Position numbers and translations under genes: made by a program. Below, piece by piece: positions 1 to 8,356 of a DNA stretch of 40,659 nt. Source of the DNA: Syntrophaceae bacterium (GTDB taxonomy: Bacteria; Desulfobacterota; Desulfomonilia; Desulfomonilales; Desulfomonilaceae); assembly GCA_031292235.1 (NCBI GenBank), contig JARLHM010000053.1, positions 1 to 40,659 on the forward strand. The letters run 5' to 3'. The notes under the pieces are model-generated. The model was not told the DNA's origin. It did not search any database and saw only the letters and a list, made by a program, of their open reading frames with translations. Position 1 is the first letter of the stretch, and each line of letters opens with the position of its first letter.

Positions 1-630
1 ATGGGTTTTGACGGCGTTTGTTGTCATCCAAGCGTCAATTCCAAAATGGGCTATGGCTTCGTTCCATATGTTGGATTCAACAAAAGAACGCGTAACGGCG
101 CCAGAGAACGCCACATCGCCACCTATGGGCTGTCTGACTCGCCTGCCGTAAAGTGCCCTGGTTAGTGGGTATGCAATACTGTTGGTGACTGTAAAGTCAT
201 ATTTGTGGCGAATGTAAAGTGGAGCGACAAAATCATAGCCGTCGAAAAGAGGCTCTGCGAGGTTTCTGATCCACATCGGAGAAATGCTCTTGAGGTCAGC
301 GTCAATTACCACTACAGCTTTTGCTTCAAGCGCCAGCGCTTTTTCAAAAAGGTTTCTTAAATTATTCCCCTTTCCTGTAACCCCTTCTTCGGTTGAGATA
401 TAAATCTTGGGTGTTTCCGTCTGAGTTTCCATGAACACCTGGTGGGTGTTGTCCGGAGAATTATTATCAACATTTACGATCACCGCGGTTTTTTCGGGAT
501 AATGTTTCACAAGGCCGCGATCGGCTTGCTGTGTCGGGAAGGATATTAGGTCTGCTTCATTGAGCGAAGGTATTCCCACTACGATTTCGGCGCTCGTAAT
601 TCTATTGGGATTATCTTCTACAAATTTCAT
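1..630 (-). CDS. GT-A fold glycosyltransferase, GpgS/mannosylglycerate synthase-like (3' end outside window)
   Basis: An open frame of 210 codons runs from an ATG at 630 off the left edge, so the C-terminus is missing. The N-terminus reads VVGIPSLNEAD (residues 17-27), typical of family 2-type transferases that bind a nucleotide sugar. NVDNNSPDNT (53-62) and GKGNNLRNLF (86-95) follow, then the metal-binding DAD at 110-112 within VVVIDADLKSISP. QPIGGDVAFSG (167-177) resembles the acceptor-side signature of glucosyl-3-phosphoglycerate, glucosylglycerate and mannosylglycerate synthases. These make charged compatible solutes or precursors of polysaccharides. An AAAGGA ribosome site lies about 8 bases before the ATG. 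The family is fairly clear; the exact sugar donor and acceptor are inference, and a GT2 enzyme for a surface glycan is the alternative. The gene diverges from scpB. Confidence 0.7.
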   Translation of the reverse strand, partial: MKFVEDNPNRITSAEIVVGIPSLNEADLISFPTQQADRGLVKHYPEKTAVIVNVDNNSPDNTHQVFMETQTETPKIYISTEEGVTGKGNNLRNLFEKALALEAKAVVVIDADLKSISPMWIRNLAEPLFDGYDFVAPLYIRHKYDFTVTNSIAYPLTRALYGRRVRQPIGGDVAFSGAVTRSFVESNIWNEAIAHFGIDAWMTTNAVKTH

Positions 631-663
631 TTTGAATCCTTTGCTATGGATTTTCGCTGCGCC

Positions 664-686
664 TGTTACTTTTATCAATTGTAACA
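664..686. repeat. Inverted repeat TGTTAC-N11-GTAACA upstream of the glycosyltransferase
   Basis: Perfect 6-bp arms at 664-669 and 681-686 flank an 11-bp AT-rich spacer. The element lies 34-56 bases upstream of the minus-strand ATG at 630, where a promoter or operator would be expected. No T-run follows, so it is not a terminator. The rest of the 631-805 gap shows nothing else I recognise. Confidence 0.35.
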
Positions 687-805
687 CAAAACGGCTACGC
701 AGGAAATAATGCTGAACGCGTCAAACTCGAGCCACACAATATTATAATTTTGCAAGATGTGATAATAATCTACGCTCGGATTCTTTAAAGAGGTCTCCCA
801 AGAAG

Positions 806-1342
806 TTGACCGCCCGCAAACTTAAATCAATAATTGAAGGTATGATTTTTGTTAGCTCAGAGCCCATAAACCTTGAATCCATCAGAAAAGCCGTCCCCGA
901 AGCGCCAAAAGACTTGATCAAGACCGCCATCGATGAATTGGAACGTGAGTACTCGGATAGGGATCGGGGTTTTAATCTGGTAAGAGTAGAGGGAGGATAT
1001 CAGTTTCGTTCCCTCCCTGAAATTGCCCCCTGGATACAGGCGCTTAAAGATTTGAAGCCCTGGAGGCTAAGTAGAGCCGCTCTGGAAGCGCTGGCAATTG
1101 TCGCCTACAATCAGCCAGTGACCAGAAACAAGATAGAACAGATCAGGGGAGTGGAGAGTTCAAGTCCTATAAAGAACCTGGTGGAACGAGAACTGATTAC
1201 CGTTATTGGTCGTGATGACATCCCAGGAAGACCGTTGCTGTACGCTACCACCAAAATATTCCTTCAAGTATTTGGGCTGAATGACTTGAGTGGTCTGCCA
1301 CCATTACCGGACGTCGAAGACGTTGAAGACATTTTACCATAA
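806..1342 (+). CDS. scpB: Segregation and condensation protein B (ScpB)
   Basis: The 178-residue product matches ScpB throughout: an N-terminal winged helix starting KLKSIIEGMIFVSSEPI, the hallmark ALEALAIVAYNQPVTRN (about residues 93-109), and a second winged helix with EQIRGVES and LLYATTKIFLQVFGL near the C-terminus. ScpB dimers bind ScpA and the SMC ATPase to form the condensin-like complex that organises and segregates the chromosome in the cytoplasm. The start is a TTG at 806, needed to keep the conserved N-terminal helix. AGAGG at 789-793 is a somewhat distant ribosome site, and the ATG at 842 is a shorter alternative. scpA, often next door in other genomes, is not in this window. The gene converges on uvrB with only 32 bases between stops. 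Confidence 0.93.
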   Translation: MTARKLKSIIEGMIFVSSEPINLESIRKAVPEAPKDLIKTAIDELEREYSDRDRGFNLVRVEGGYQFRSLPEIAPWIQALKDLKPWRLSRAALEALAIVAYNQPVTRNKIEQIRGVESSSPIKNLVERELITVIGRDDIPGRPLLYATTKIFLQVFGLNDLSGLPPLPDVEDVEDILP

Positions 1343-1374
1343 ATAGGATGAAGCTTTGAGCTGGAACGATTAAT

Positions 1375-3375
1375 TCAGGCTGCGCCATATTTAATCGCTG
1401 TTTTCTCTAATTCCCGGATTTTATCGCGAATTTCAGCGGCGCTCTCAAATTCAAGATTCTTGGCGGCGGCAAACATCTCTTTGGTCAATTTCTTTATCAG
1501 TTTGGGAATCTCATTTGGACGAATCTCCGGGCCGGTTCCGGTCAGAGTAGATTCAACAGTGACATAATCCTGCTCCGCTATTGATGACAATATGTCGTTT
1601 ATGTCTTTCCTGATGCTTTCAGGGGTAATGTTGTGATCTTGGTTGAACTGAATCTGAACTTTTCTCCGACGACTTGTTTCATCAACGGTCTTCTTTATCG
1701 AATTCGTGATCGAATCAGCGTACAAGATTACCAGGCCGTCTATATTTCTAGCCGCCCGCCCTGCTGTTTGTATCAAAGACCGTTCAGATCTGAGGAACCC
1801 CTCCTTGTCCGCGTCGAGAATTGCCACTAAAGCAACTTCGGGTATATCAAGTCCTTCCCTTAAAAGATTAATACCAACTAGAACATCAAATTTCCCGAGT
1901 CTCAGGTCACGAATAATTTCCATCCTCTCAATAGTGTGGATCTCAGAATGTAAATACGTGACCCTGATTCCCAGACCTGCGTAATATTCAGTGAGATCTT
2001 CCGCCATTTTTTTCGTCAGGGTTGTCACTAAGACTCGCTGATTCTTTTCAACCCGTTTTCTGATTTCGTAAAGCAGATCATCTACCTGATCTGAAGCCGG
2101 TCTGATTTCAATTGTAGGGTCCGTCAAACCAGTCGGCCTGATGACCTGTTCCACTACATGGCCATCAGCGTTGGACAATTCGAATGGCCCGGGTGTGGCG
2201 GAAACAAATATGGCCTGGTTGACCAGGACTTCGAATTCGTCGAATGTCAACGGCCTGTTATCCAATGCGCTTTGTAACCGGAAACCGTATTCGACAAGTG
2301 TCTGTTTACGAGAGCGGTCACCTCTAAACATGCCCCGTAATTGGGGTACGCTCACGTGGGATTCATCAATCATAAACAGGGAATCTTTTGGGAAGTATTC
2401 GAGCAGGGTAGGTGGTGGCTGACCGGGGGCGCGACCGGTCAAATAACGTGAATAATTCTCGATCCCATTGCAGTATCCCATCTCCTTGAGCATCTCCACG
2501 TCGAAGCGGGTACGCTCCTCAATCCTTTGCGCTTCAATAAATTGGCCTCGAGACCTAAACAAATCCACACGTTCTTTCATCTCTTCGAGGATCTTGTCGG
2601 CGGATTCAATCAAGCGAGACTTTTCGGTGACATAATGACTCGCCGGATAGATCGCCACTCTTTCCAAACGACGTAAAACCTTGCCACGTAGTGGATCAAT
2701 TTCGGAAATAGTGTCTACAACATCGCCGAAAAATTCTATGCGAACAGCCCGGTCTTCTTCATACGCGGGGAAAACTTCCACCACATCTCCCCGGACCCTG
2801 AAAGTCCCACGATGGAAGTCAATGTTATTGCGGGTATATTGAATTTCGATCAGTTTCTTGAGTATTTCGTCACGATCAGTCTCTTCTGTTCGTATAAGAT
2901 GCACTAGCATGTTCTGGTAGGCTTCCGGTGAACCAAGACCATATATACAGGATACGGAAGCTACTATAATCACATCGTTTCGTTCGAGAAGAGACCGTGT
3001 CGCCGAGTGTCTCATTTTATCTATGGTTTCATTTATACTCGAGTCCTTCTCAATGTACGTGTTGGATTGCGGAATATAAGCTTCAGGCTGGTAATAGTCA
3101 TAGTATGAGACGAAGTATTCAACGGCATTGTGCGGAAAAAGGGCTTTGAATTCGTTGAAGAGTTGCGCTGCGAGTGTCTTGTTGGGCGCCAGGACCAGGG
3201 CTGTTTTTCCTGTTTGGGCAATCACGTTCGCCATTGTGTAAGTTTTCCCTGAACCAGTCACCCCGAGCAGAACTTGATATCTGGCCCCTGACTGAAGCCC
3301 GGACACCAATTCAGCAATTGCTCGTGGTTGGTCGCCTTGTGGCTTGAAATCTGAAACTAATTCAAAGACACCCAT
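1375..3375 (-). CDS. uvrB: Excinuclease ABC subunit B (UvrB)
   Basis: The 666-residue length is normal for UvrB, the damage-verifying helicase-like subunit of nucleotide excision repair, which is loaded by UvrA and recruits UvrC. Walker A is GVTGSGKT at residues 38-45. The strand-inserting beta-hairpin region carries [15 protein letters not shown]. The DEAD-like box is [11 protein letters not shown], and helicase motif VI appears as QTAGRAARN. The C-terminal UVR domain ([19 protein letters not shown]) that contacts UvrC is complete. It is the last gene of a close minus-strand run (thioesterase, DUF2059-like protein, exported protein, uvrB) with 32 bases to the gene upstream, so co-transcription is possible. 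No LexA box is obvious to me. No terminator is visible in the short gap to scpB. Confidence 0.98.
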   Translation of the reverse strand: MGVFELVSDFKPQGDQPRAIAELVSGLQSGARYQVLLGVTGSGKTYTMANVIAQTGKTALVLAPNKTLAAQLFNEFKALFPHNAVEYFVSYYDYYQPEAYIPQSNTYIEKDSSINETIDKMRHSATRSLLERNDVIIVASVSCIYGLGSPEAYQNMLVHLIRTEETDRDEILKKLIEIQYTRNNIDFHRGTFRVRGDVVEVFPAYEEDRAVRIEFFGDVVDTISEIDPLRGKVLRRLERVAIYPASHYVTEKSRLIESADKILEEMKERVDLFRSRGQFIEAQRIEERTRFDVEMLKEMGYCNGIENYSRYLTGRAPGQPPPTLLEYFPKDSLFMIDESHVSVPQLRGMFRGDRSRKQTLVEYGFRLQSALDNRPLTFDEFEVLVNQAIFVSATPGPFELSNADGHVVEQVIRPTGLTDPTIEIRPASDQVDDLLYEIRKRVEKNQRVLVTTLTKKMAEDLTEYYAGLGIRVTYLHSEIHTIERMEIIRDLRLGKFDVLVGINLLREGLDIPEVALVAILDADKEGFLRSERSLIQTAGRAARNIDGLVILYADSITNSIKKTVDETSRRRKVQIQFNQDHNITPESIRKDINDILSSIAEQDYVTVESTLTGTGPEIRPNEIPKLIKKLTKEMFAAAKNLEFESAAEIRDKIRELEKTAIKYGAA

Positions 3376-3407
3376 TACTTCGGTCCCTAAGATTGAACTC
3401 TTGCTTT

Positions 3408-4013
3408 TTATTGAAGACGTGGTTTTAGAATCTTGAAGGATTCATGAATTTCAGAAATTATCTTTTCCAGATTCTTGAAACCCTCAATTCTGTCCGTGAT
3501 GATCAACTGGAGAAAGCGATCTTCAGTAGCATAATACTGATATAGCTGCATAAGCCTGATTCCGCGTTTGTCGGTAAACGCGTAAATCAGATAAGCCTGT
3601 GCGCCCTTAATGTTCTTCGAGCTACCCTCTTTTAAAATTTCAGGCTGTTTTGTCTCCAGTTTAAGGTTCTGTTTAAAAGCTTTGATAAATGCTGTCGCGT
3701 CAGGAGGCCCCTTTTTGAGCCGATTTTCAATAGATATGTTAATCCTGAAAGTGGCGTTTGGGTGATAAATTCGAATTTCATCAGGGTTTGGTTCTTCAAC
3801 TTTCATAGTAGCTGGGAATTTTATTGAAAATCGATTCAGCGGGTCCGTATAGGTCTTAAACGCACTGATATTGGGAGCGGCTGATAGATTGCCGGATGGA
3901 AAAATCGAAACCACAAGAAACAGGGTTAAAATAATAGACGAGATGTAAAGTCTTCCAGGACCGGCTTTAACCATTTTGTTAACCAACGTCATGATGAAGA
4001 TTTCATGTGACAT
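3408..4013 (-). CDS. Exported protein of unknown function, PsbP/DcrB-like fold possible
   Basis: I do not recognise a named family with certainty. The 201-residue product has a hydrophobic segment at about residues 22-40 ([17 protein letters not shown]) followed by a likely signal-peptidase site near LSAAP, so it should be periplasmic or anchored. The mature part begins [17 protein letters not shown], a pattern seen in PsbP/DcrB/MOG1-like small domains that start with a short strand over a bulky aromatic-rich sheet, and has conserved-looking [11 protein letters not shown] near the end. The ATG at 4013 is preceded by GAGAAG; in-frame ATGs at 3992 and 3974 would give a more ordinary signal-peptide length. 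It sits 17 bases after the DUF2059-like gene and 32 before uvrB. The fold assignment is inference. Confidence 0.65.
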   Translation of the reverse strand: MSHEIFIMTLVNKMVKAGPGRLYISSIILTLFLVVSIFPSGNLSAAPNISAFKTYTDPLNRFSIKFPATMKVEEPNPDEIRIYHPNATFRINISIENRLKKGPPDATAFIKAFKQNLKLETKQPEILKEGSSKNIKGAQAYLIYAFTDKRGIRLMQLYQYYATEDRFLQLIITDRIEGFKNLEKIISEIHESFKILKPRLQ

Positions 4014-4030
4014 TATATGATCTTCTCACA

Positions 4031-4858
4031 CTAATTCTTTGTAGACCTGTCTTTTAAGTTTCTCAGACCGTGATCTAAGGCTTTAACCGTTCTTATGATT
4101 ATCTGCTCAAAACCTCTTGAAACTGTATTCTCAAACCATGGGCCCGCTTCAGATTCCTGAAATTTGGCTAAGGATTCCAGTTCCGGGTCGGTTAACGACC
4201 TGTAGGTATATGCAAAGCACGTTAGGGCTGTTTGATGTAGCGAATCAGGCTCGTTCTCAGATGACGTTTTCGGAGAATCCAACCCCGCTCCACTGTCGTC
4301 TTGGGATTTGGAATGTTCATTCCAACCGGGTGACCCGAGTAAATGGACTATCAATTTGCGGAACGCCACATTATTCTGGTATACACGCTGCTTCTCAATC
4401 AACCGCTCAAGGAGCTGAGTTCTATCTTCAGTCAGAGCGGTGATCATTCTTCTTGCTTCACGAACAGCTTTGATGTTGTATGCTGATAAAGAGTCGCCCT
4501 GGATTCGTCCGACCTTCCTGCCGACACTGGACTCATAGAATTTAATTGCCTTGTCAAGTTTGTCTGTATCCACATTCTCAGAAAAAGTTTCTTCAAACAC
4601 CTTGACCAGTGACTCTGTATTGATTTGTTCCTTCATATGAGCATTGAAATTAGACCTGCTTCGATTATCTGGAAACAGGTCGTCCGGGACCGTCATAAGA
4701 AGCGCCGCCGTTAAATGATCAAGTTGACCGCGCAGACCGGATATTCGAATAAGTTTGGTTATCAGGGAGCCCTGAACTTCAGCAATTGATAGGGATTGAG
4801 CAACCATGACAATAATTAAAATTATAGTCGTGCGGAACGCAATGGTAGTTGGCCTCAT
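4031..4858 (-). CDS. Exported protein with two DUF2059-like segments
   Basis: The frame is open from 4966, but the ATG at 4858 gives a clean signal peptide (MRPTTIAFRTTIILIIVMV, then a small-residue cleavage region) and avoids overlap with the thioesterase stop at 4923, so I use it (275 residues). Two stretches resemble the DUF2059 pattern of a short helix ending in F-x-x-S-x-x-G. The first is DKLDKAIKFYESSVGRKVG (about 105-123 of this start); the second, near the C-terminus, is DPELESLAKFQESEAGPWF. DUF2059 proteins are periplasmic and of unknown role, sometimes tied to envelope or metal stress. The protein is probably periplasmic and may be made with the thioesterase upstream and the exported protein downstream. 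No catalytic motif is visible. Confidence 0.62.
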   Translation of the reverse strand: MRPTTIAFRTTIILIIVMVAQSLSIAEVQGSLITKLIRISGLRGQLDHLTAALLMTVPDDLFPDNRSRSNFNAHMKEQINTESLVKVFEETFSENVDTDKLDKAIKFYESSVGRKVGRIQGDSLSAYNIKAVREARRMITALTEDRTQLLERLIEKQRVYQNNVAFRKLIVHLLGSPGWNEHSKSQDDSGAGLDSPKTSSENEPDSLHQTALTCFAYTYRSLTDPELESLAKFQESEAGPWFENTVSRGFEQIIIRTVKALDHGLRNLKDRSTKN

Positions 4859-4922
4859 GGAAGCTGAAAGACTCCAGTAAGATCGGGCTTTAGAAATCTG
4901 GCGGATTTCATTAAGGCATAAT

Positions 4923-5351
4923 CTAGAGTTCGTGAAATTCCTCGGGAATCGCTCGTAGTTGTCCATCCGCGCCTACTGCTACCAGTGTAACGGTAGCTGT
5001 AACCAGGTAGTCTCGAGGTTGTCCCTTTTTAATGACGATCTGTTTGACCACTATTCTAAAAGTTGTAGTTTTTTCTATCCATGTCCTTATTGTTAAGGTA
5101 TCACCCAACCTGGCGGGCGAATGGTAGGCGATTTCGATTTTGTGAACCATGAACAGGTAGCCACGATTATGGTAATCGACGATACTCGTTCCAAGGCGAT
5201 CGGAAACAAACTCGGAACGGGCTCGTTCCAGGAATTTCAGGTAATTGGCATGATACACTACACTCATGCAATCAGTGTCTTCGTAATAAACTGAACATTC
5301 AAAAAAGCGTTCCCGTTGATCATTCTTTGGGAACAGCGACTGATTAACCAA
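4923..5351 (-). CDS. Acyl-CoA thioesterase, hotdog fold, YbgC/4HBT type
   Basis: The 142-residue product carries YYEDTDCMSVVYHANYLKF near residue 22, the YbgC/4-hydroxybenzoyl-CoA thioesterase signature, with the catalytic Asp in EDTD and the following YHANY. Next comes FLERARSEF on the hotdog helix and a beta-sheet with RTWIEKTTTFRIVVKQIV. Such enzymes hydrolyse short-chain or aromatic acyl-CoA thioesters in the cytoplasm. In many Gram-negatives the ybgC member sits beside tol-pal genes, but no tol genes are seen here, so the substrate is open. The start is a TTG at 5351, strongly supported by AAGGAG six bases upstream. It heads the minus-strand run leading to uvrB. A YbgC-like family call is firm; the physiological role is not. 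Confidence 0.85.
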   Translation of the reverse strand: MVNQSLFPKNDQRERFFECSVYYEDTDCMSVVYHANYLKFLERARSEFVSDRLGTSIVDYHNRGYLFMVHKIEIAYHSPARLGDTLTIRTWIEKTTTFRIVVKQIVIKKGQPRDYLVTATVTLVAVGADGQLRAIPEEFHEL

Positions 5352-5610
5352 TTTTTCTCCTTCTTTTCATAACGCGTCTACGATCTCAAATGACATTCTC
5401 GCATCTAATGCGCTGTTCATGCGAGTTAGCATATCAAGAAATAACTTCCCGGTGTCGTCGGAGGGTGAGAGTCATTTAATACGATTGACGAAGAACAGAC
5501 AAATCCAGGTTCAGTCACCGTGTTAAAAACACAAAACCAAACGGCGCCAACCAACCTTTCTCAATTGTATCACAAGTTCGAGAAGCTTGACACTGTGGAG
5601 TAAATTTCCA
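5352..5610. other. Intergenic region upstream of the thioesterase; contains a 7-bp inverted repeat
   Basis: I see no gene here. CTCGCAT at 5398-5404 and ATGCGAG at 5419-5425 are perfect 7-bp arms around a 14-base loop, located about 50-75 bases upstream of the thioesterase TTG start; they could form a leader hairpin or a protein site. A weaker GTGTT/AACAC repeat lies at 5520-5532. No convincing -35/-10 pair or T-rich terminator was found. Confidence 0.4.
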
Positions 5611-6387
5611 TCACCGCTGATTGGAGTCAACTTTAGGGAGTTCGCAAGAGGGATCGATACCTATGCGCGTCAATTCGACCAGAGGCTTGTCCAATTTCTT
5701 CACTGAGGCGTTGAAGGTCCTTAGAAAATTCCACCATCTTATTAGAGAAAAAATATTTTTCGGGATTTTGTGGAATTGCCTGCGCCAATTCTTTATGATG
5801 TTTCGGTCCGGCAACGGTGGAGATTCTATGCCATCTGATACAACTCGAATTACGCCGAATGATGACCCGATTGACGAAGCGCCTGTGGCTATGGCATGAC
5901 TCTCCATGTCAACCGCGTAGGCGCCGGAGGTTTGACTGAGTTTCTCCCTTTCGGCCCTGTGGAAAACTGGTTTGGCGGCCGTGGCTATAGGACCGATTTT
6001 GTATCGTAAGCCTGCCCGTGAACAGGCCCTTTCAAGACTTTTTATGACGACTTCGGAACATTTGAGACGCTCATTAGGGTTGTGCTGAAGGACTGTCTCG
6101 TTGGCGATCAGTATGTCACCGGGACTGAGATCAGGAACAAGGGCCCCGCATGTGCCTATACTCAACATGAAAGTTGGCCGTCCCTGTACACCTTTGGCCG
6201 CCGCGAGGGCCTTTTCAAAACCAATACCGCTTCTGACAACCAAAATCATGTCCCCTTCAAAGAATACTTCCCGATGCGTAGCATGTCCTATTTTCCATCG
6301 GCGCTTAGTTTCAACACGTTTGAGGAAAGGGCGAGCTTCAACTCCCATGGCGAACACAAAACAAAATGTATAATTTTCTTTTTTCAT
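5611..6387 (-). CDS. Nucleoside phosphorylase/hydrolase family protein (PNP_UDP_1 / MTAN-like)
   Basis: The 258-residue product belongs to the purine nucleoside phosphorylase/MTA-SAH nucleosidase superfamily. It has an N-terminal Glu (E17 in AMGVEARPF), a glycine-rich strand LSIGTCGALVPDLSPGDIL (75-93), the ribose-binding VDMES motif (159-163, E162) and the catalytic-type Asp in VVSDG (D185). Members cleave the N-glycosidic bond of MTA, SAH, futalosine or nucleosides; a subgroup is associated with hopanoid synthesis. A futalosine hydrolase (mqnB) is already present at 11452, and this protein is longer by about 50 residues, with a C-terminal tail rich in Trp and basic residues (about 200-258), so a different substrate is likely. 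It diverges from ahbB across only 51 bases. Function beyond family level is not supportable. Confidence 0.75.
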   Translation of the reverse strand: MKKENYTFCFVFAMGVEARPFLKRVETKRRWKIGHATHREVFFEGDMILVVRSGIGFEKALAAAKGVQGRPTFMLSIGTCGALVPDLSPGDILIANETVLQHNPNERLKCSEVVIKSLERACSRAGLRYKIGPIATAAKPVFHRAEREKLSQTSGAYAVDMESHAIATGASSIGSSFGVIRVVSDGIESPPLPDRNIIKNWRRQFHKIPKNIFSLIRWWNFLRTFNASVKKLDKPLVELTRIGIDPSCELPKVDSNQR

Positions 6388-6417
6388 TTGATTTGTAGAA
6401 GTATAAATTAATCAAAT
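6386..6417. promoter_or_regulatory. Candidate operator: ATTTGATT-N16-AATCAAAT between divergent genes
   Basis: Perfect 8-bp inverted arms at 6386-6393 and 6410-6417 sit in the 51-base gap between the phosphorylase-like gene (start 6387) and ahbB (start 6439). A TATAAA at 6402-6407 falls between the arms and could be a -10 for ahbB. AAAGG about 12 bases before the ahbB ATG is its ribosome site. Operator function is inference from placement and symmetry. Confidence 0.45.
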
Positions 6418-6438
6418 CATAAAAGGTAAAACATTTAA

Positions 6439-6924
6439 ATGTCTAGTAGTAATAAGCTTGACCAGATTGATAGATCAATTTTGGCCGCCTTGCAGGGTGA
6501 TCTTGATGGAACTCCCGAGCCTTACGCCGCCATCGCTGACCGCATTGGCGTTTCGGAACAACAAGTTTTAAAGCGGGCCCACCGTTTAGTTGAGGCAGGA
6601 GTAATTCGCAGGATCGGCGCGATGATTCGACATATCGAGGCGGGAATCCATTTCAACGGTATGGTGGTATGGAAGGTCGAACCTGAACGGATGGACGAAG
6701 TGGGGACCCTTTTCGCCAACCTTTCTGAAGTGTCTCATTGCTATGAACGACCTCCCTTCGATTCAATGGGAGGGACCCTCTTCACGATGATACATTCGTC
6801 TTCGGAAGAAGAATGCATGAAAACGGTCACCAAGATGGCCGAAATAGTGGGAGTGTCCGAATACGAAATTCTGTTCAGCGAACGCGAACTCAAGAAGGTT
6901 AGCATGACCTATTTTGAGGATTGA
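6439..6924 (+). CDS. ahbB: Siroheme decarboxylase subunit, AhbB-like (Lrp/AsnC fold)
   Basis: The 161-residue product looks like an Lrp/AsnC regulator but has the distinguishing marks of siroheme decarboxylase (AhbA/AhbB/NirDHLG). These are a helix-turn-helix-like N-terminus (AAIADRIGVSEQQVLKRAH), GVIRRIGAMIRH with the conserved basic/His patch, NGMVVWKV, VSHCYERPPFD, TMIHSSSEEECM, and a terminal LFSERELKKVSM. The enzyme removes the acetate carboxyls on C12 and C18 of siroheme to give didecarboxysiroheme on the way to haem without protoporphyrin, in the cytoplasm. Characterised systems normally use an AhbA-AhbB pair; only one copy is seen here, so the partner would have to be elsewhere. hemL lies downstream and ahbC at 30770, consistent with this role. 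A true Lrp-type regulator is the alternative, but the VSHCYERP and SERELKK motifs argue for the decarboxylase. Confidence 0.85.
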   Translation: MSSSNKLDQIDRSILAALQGDLDGTPEPYAAIADRIGVSEQQVLKRAHRLVEAGVIRRIGAMIRHIEAGIHFNGMVVWKVEPERMDEVGTLFANLSEVSHCYERPPFDSMGGTLFTMIHSSSEEECMKTVTKMAEIVGVSEYEILFSERELKKVSMTYFED

Positions 6925-7078
6925 TTGACGTCTTGCCTAGCGGATGAACGATGCGCCGGGGGACACTAGGGCCTTCAGACGCTGTCTCAGGACGCGTCTA
7001 TCGCGACGAGTTTTCGATTGTCTACTGAAATGGTAAAATTTATTGGCTGATTTCTGATGTTAAGGAGTGATTTTTCTA

Positions 7079-8356
7079 ATGGGAAATAATGTTGTTTCAG
7101 AGGAGCTTTATGCTAGGGCCGTGAAGTTCATCCCAGGTGGAGTCAATTCACCCGTCAGGGCTTTCCGTTCCGTAGGTTTGCATCCGCGATTTATAAAATC
7201 TGGAAGTGGATGCCGTGTTGTCGATGAGGATGGAAATTCTTTTGTAGACTACGTGTGTTCATGGGGACCATTGATTCTGGGCCATGCTCATCCGGAAGTC
7301 CTGGAGGCGCTTAGCGTGACCATGAAAGATGGGACCTCCTTTGGCGCTCCGACCAGGCGTGAAATCGAGATGGCGGAACTGATAGCTGAACTAGTCCCTT
7401 CCATTGAAATGGTCAGGTTGGTTAGTTCAGGGACGGAAGCCACTATGAGCGCGATCCGCTTGGCCCGCGGCTACACGGGGCGGGATAAAATAATCAAGTT
7501 CTCCGGCTGCTATCATGGTCATAGTGATGGCCTCCTGGCAAAGGCCGGCTCCGGAGCGGCTACATTTTCTATTCCTGATTCTCTGGGCGCTCCAAAAGCT
7601 TTAGTGGAACAGACTATTGTAGTTCCCTATAATGACATCGAATCCGTGCAAAAATGTTTCGACGCATTACCGAACGACATCGCCGCTATCATTGTCGAAC
7701 CGGTCGCCGGAAACATGGGAGTCGCTCTTCCCGTTCCAGGTTTTTTGGAAGGACTGAGGGATGTCTGTTCCAAATATGGAACTCTTCTCATTTTTGATGA
7801 GGTAATCAGTGGTTTTAGGGTTTCTGTTGGCGGCGCCCAGGAACTTTATGGCGTCCGGCCGGATTTGACATGCCTTGGGAAAATAATTGGAGGAGGGCTG
7901 CCTGTAGGGGCTTTTGGAGGACCACGTCGGATCATGGAGTTTCTTGCGCCGGTAGGTGGCGTATATCAAGCTGGCACGCTTTCAGGAAATCCATTGGCGG
8001 TGGCCGCCGGACTGGCTACTTTAAAAATCCTCAAGAGAGATAATCCGTATCCATTGCTGGAAGAAAAATCACGGCGATTAGCTGATGGCCTCGGAAAGAC
8101 ATTTTCGAGCAAAGGTCTTAATTTTGTTATTAACCGTGTTGGCTCATTGTTATCGGTTTTCTTTGACTCTCAATCTGTGCGTAATTATGAAGAGGCTATG
8201 GCTGCGAACAGGTCGATGTTCAGCTCTTTTTTCGCCAAAATGTTGGATCAAGGGATTTATTTGGCCCCATCAGCGTTTGAAGCATGGTTTGTGAGTGTAG
8301 CCCATGGTTCACAGGACATTGATTATACGTTGGAATGTGCGGAAAAGAGTATTTAA
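7079..8356 (+). CDS. hemL: Glutamate-1-semialdehyde 2,1-aminomutase (HemL)
   Basis: This 425-residue PLP enzyme converts glutamate-1-semialdehyde to 5-aminolevulinate, the last C5-pathway step that feeds all tetrapyrroles. Diagnostic stretches are PGGVNSPVRAFRSVG at the N-terminus, VRLVSSGTEATMSAIRLARG, the HGHSDG loop, IFDEVISGFR (PLP-binding Asp), and the Schiff-base lysine in LGKIIGGGLPVGAFGG. The ATG at 7079 is preferred over the GTG at 7067, because the GTG overlaps the ribosome site TAAGGAG (7061-7067) that serves the ATG. The gene follows ahbB after about 150 bases, so the two steps of haem synthesis are probably regulated together, although a separate promoter is possible. No terminator is seen after the stop. 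Confidence 0.97.
   Translation: MGNNVVSEELYARAVKFIPGGVNSPVRAFRSVGLHPRFIKSGSGCRVVDEDGNSFVDYVCSWGPLILGHAHPEVLEALSVTMKDGTSFGAPTRREIEMAELIAELVPSIEMVRLVSSGTEATMSAIRLARGYTGRDKIIKFSGCYHGHSDGLLAKAGSGAATFSIPDSLGAPKALVEQTIVVPYNDIESVQKCFDALPNDIAAIIVEPVAGNMGVALPVPGFLEGLRDVCSKYGTLLIFDEVISGFRVSVGGAQELYGVRPDLTCLGKIIGGGLPVGAFGGPRRIMEFLAPVGGVYQAGTLSGNPLAVAAGLATLKILKRDNPYPLLEEKSRRLADGLGKTFSSKGLNFVINRVGSLLSVFFDSQSVRNYEEAMAANRSMFSSFFAKMLDQGIYLAPSAFEAWFVSVAHGSQDIDYTLECAEKSI

Noticed and set aside
6439-6924. Lrp/AsnC transcription regulator
   Set aside because: The VSHCYERP and SERELKK motifs and the hemL neighbour fit siroheme decarboxylase better.
7067-7078. GTG start for hemL
   Set aside because: It overlaps the AAGGAG ribosome site that serves the ATG at 7079.
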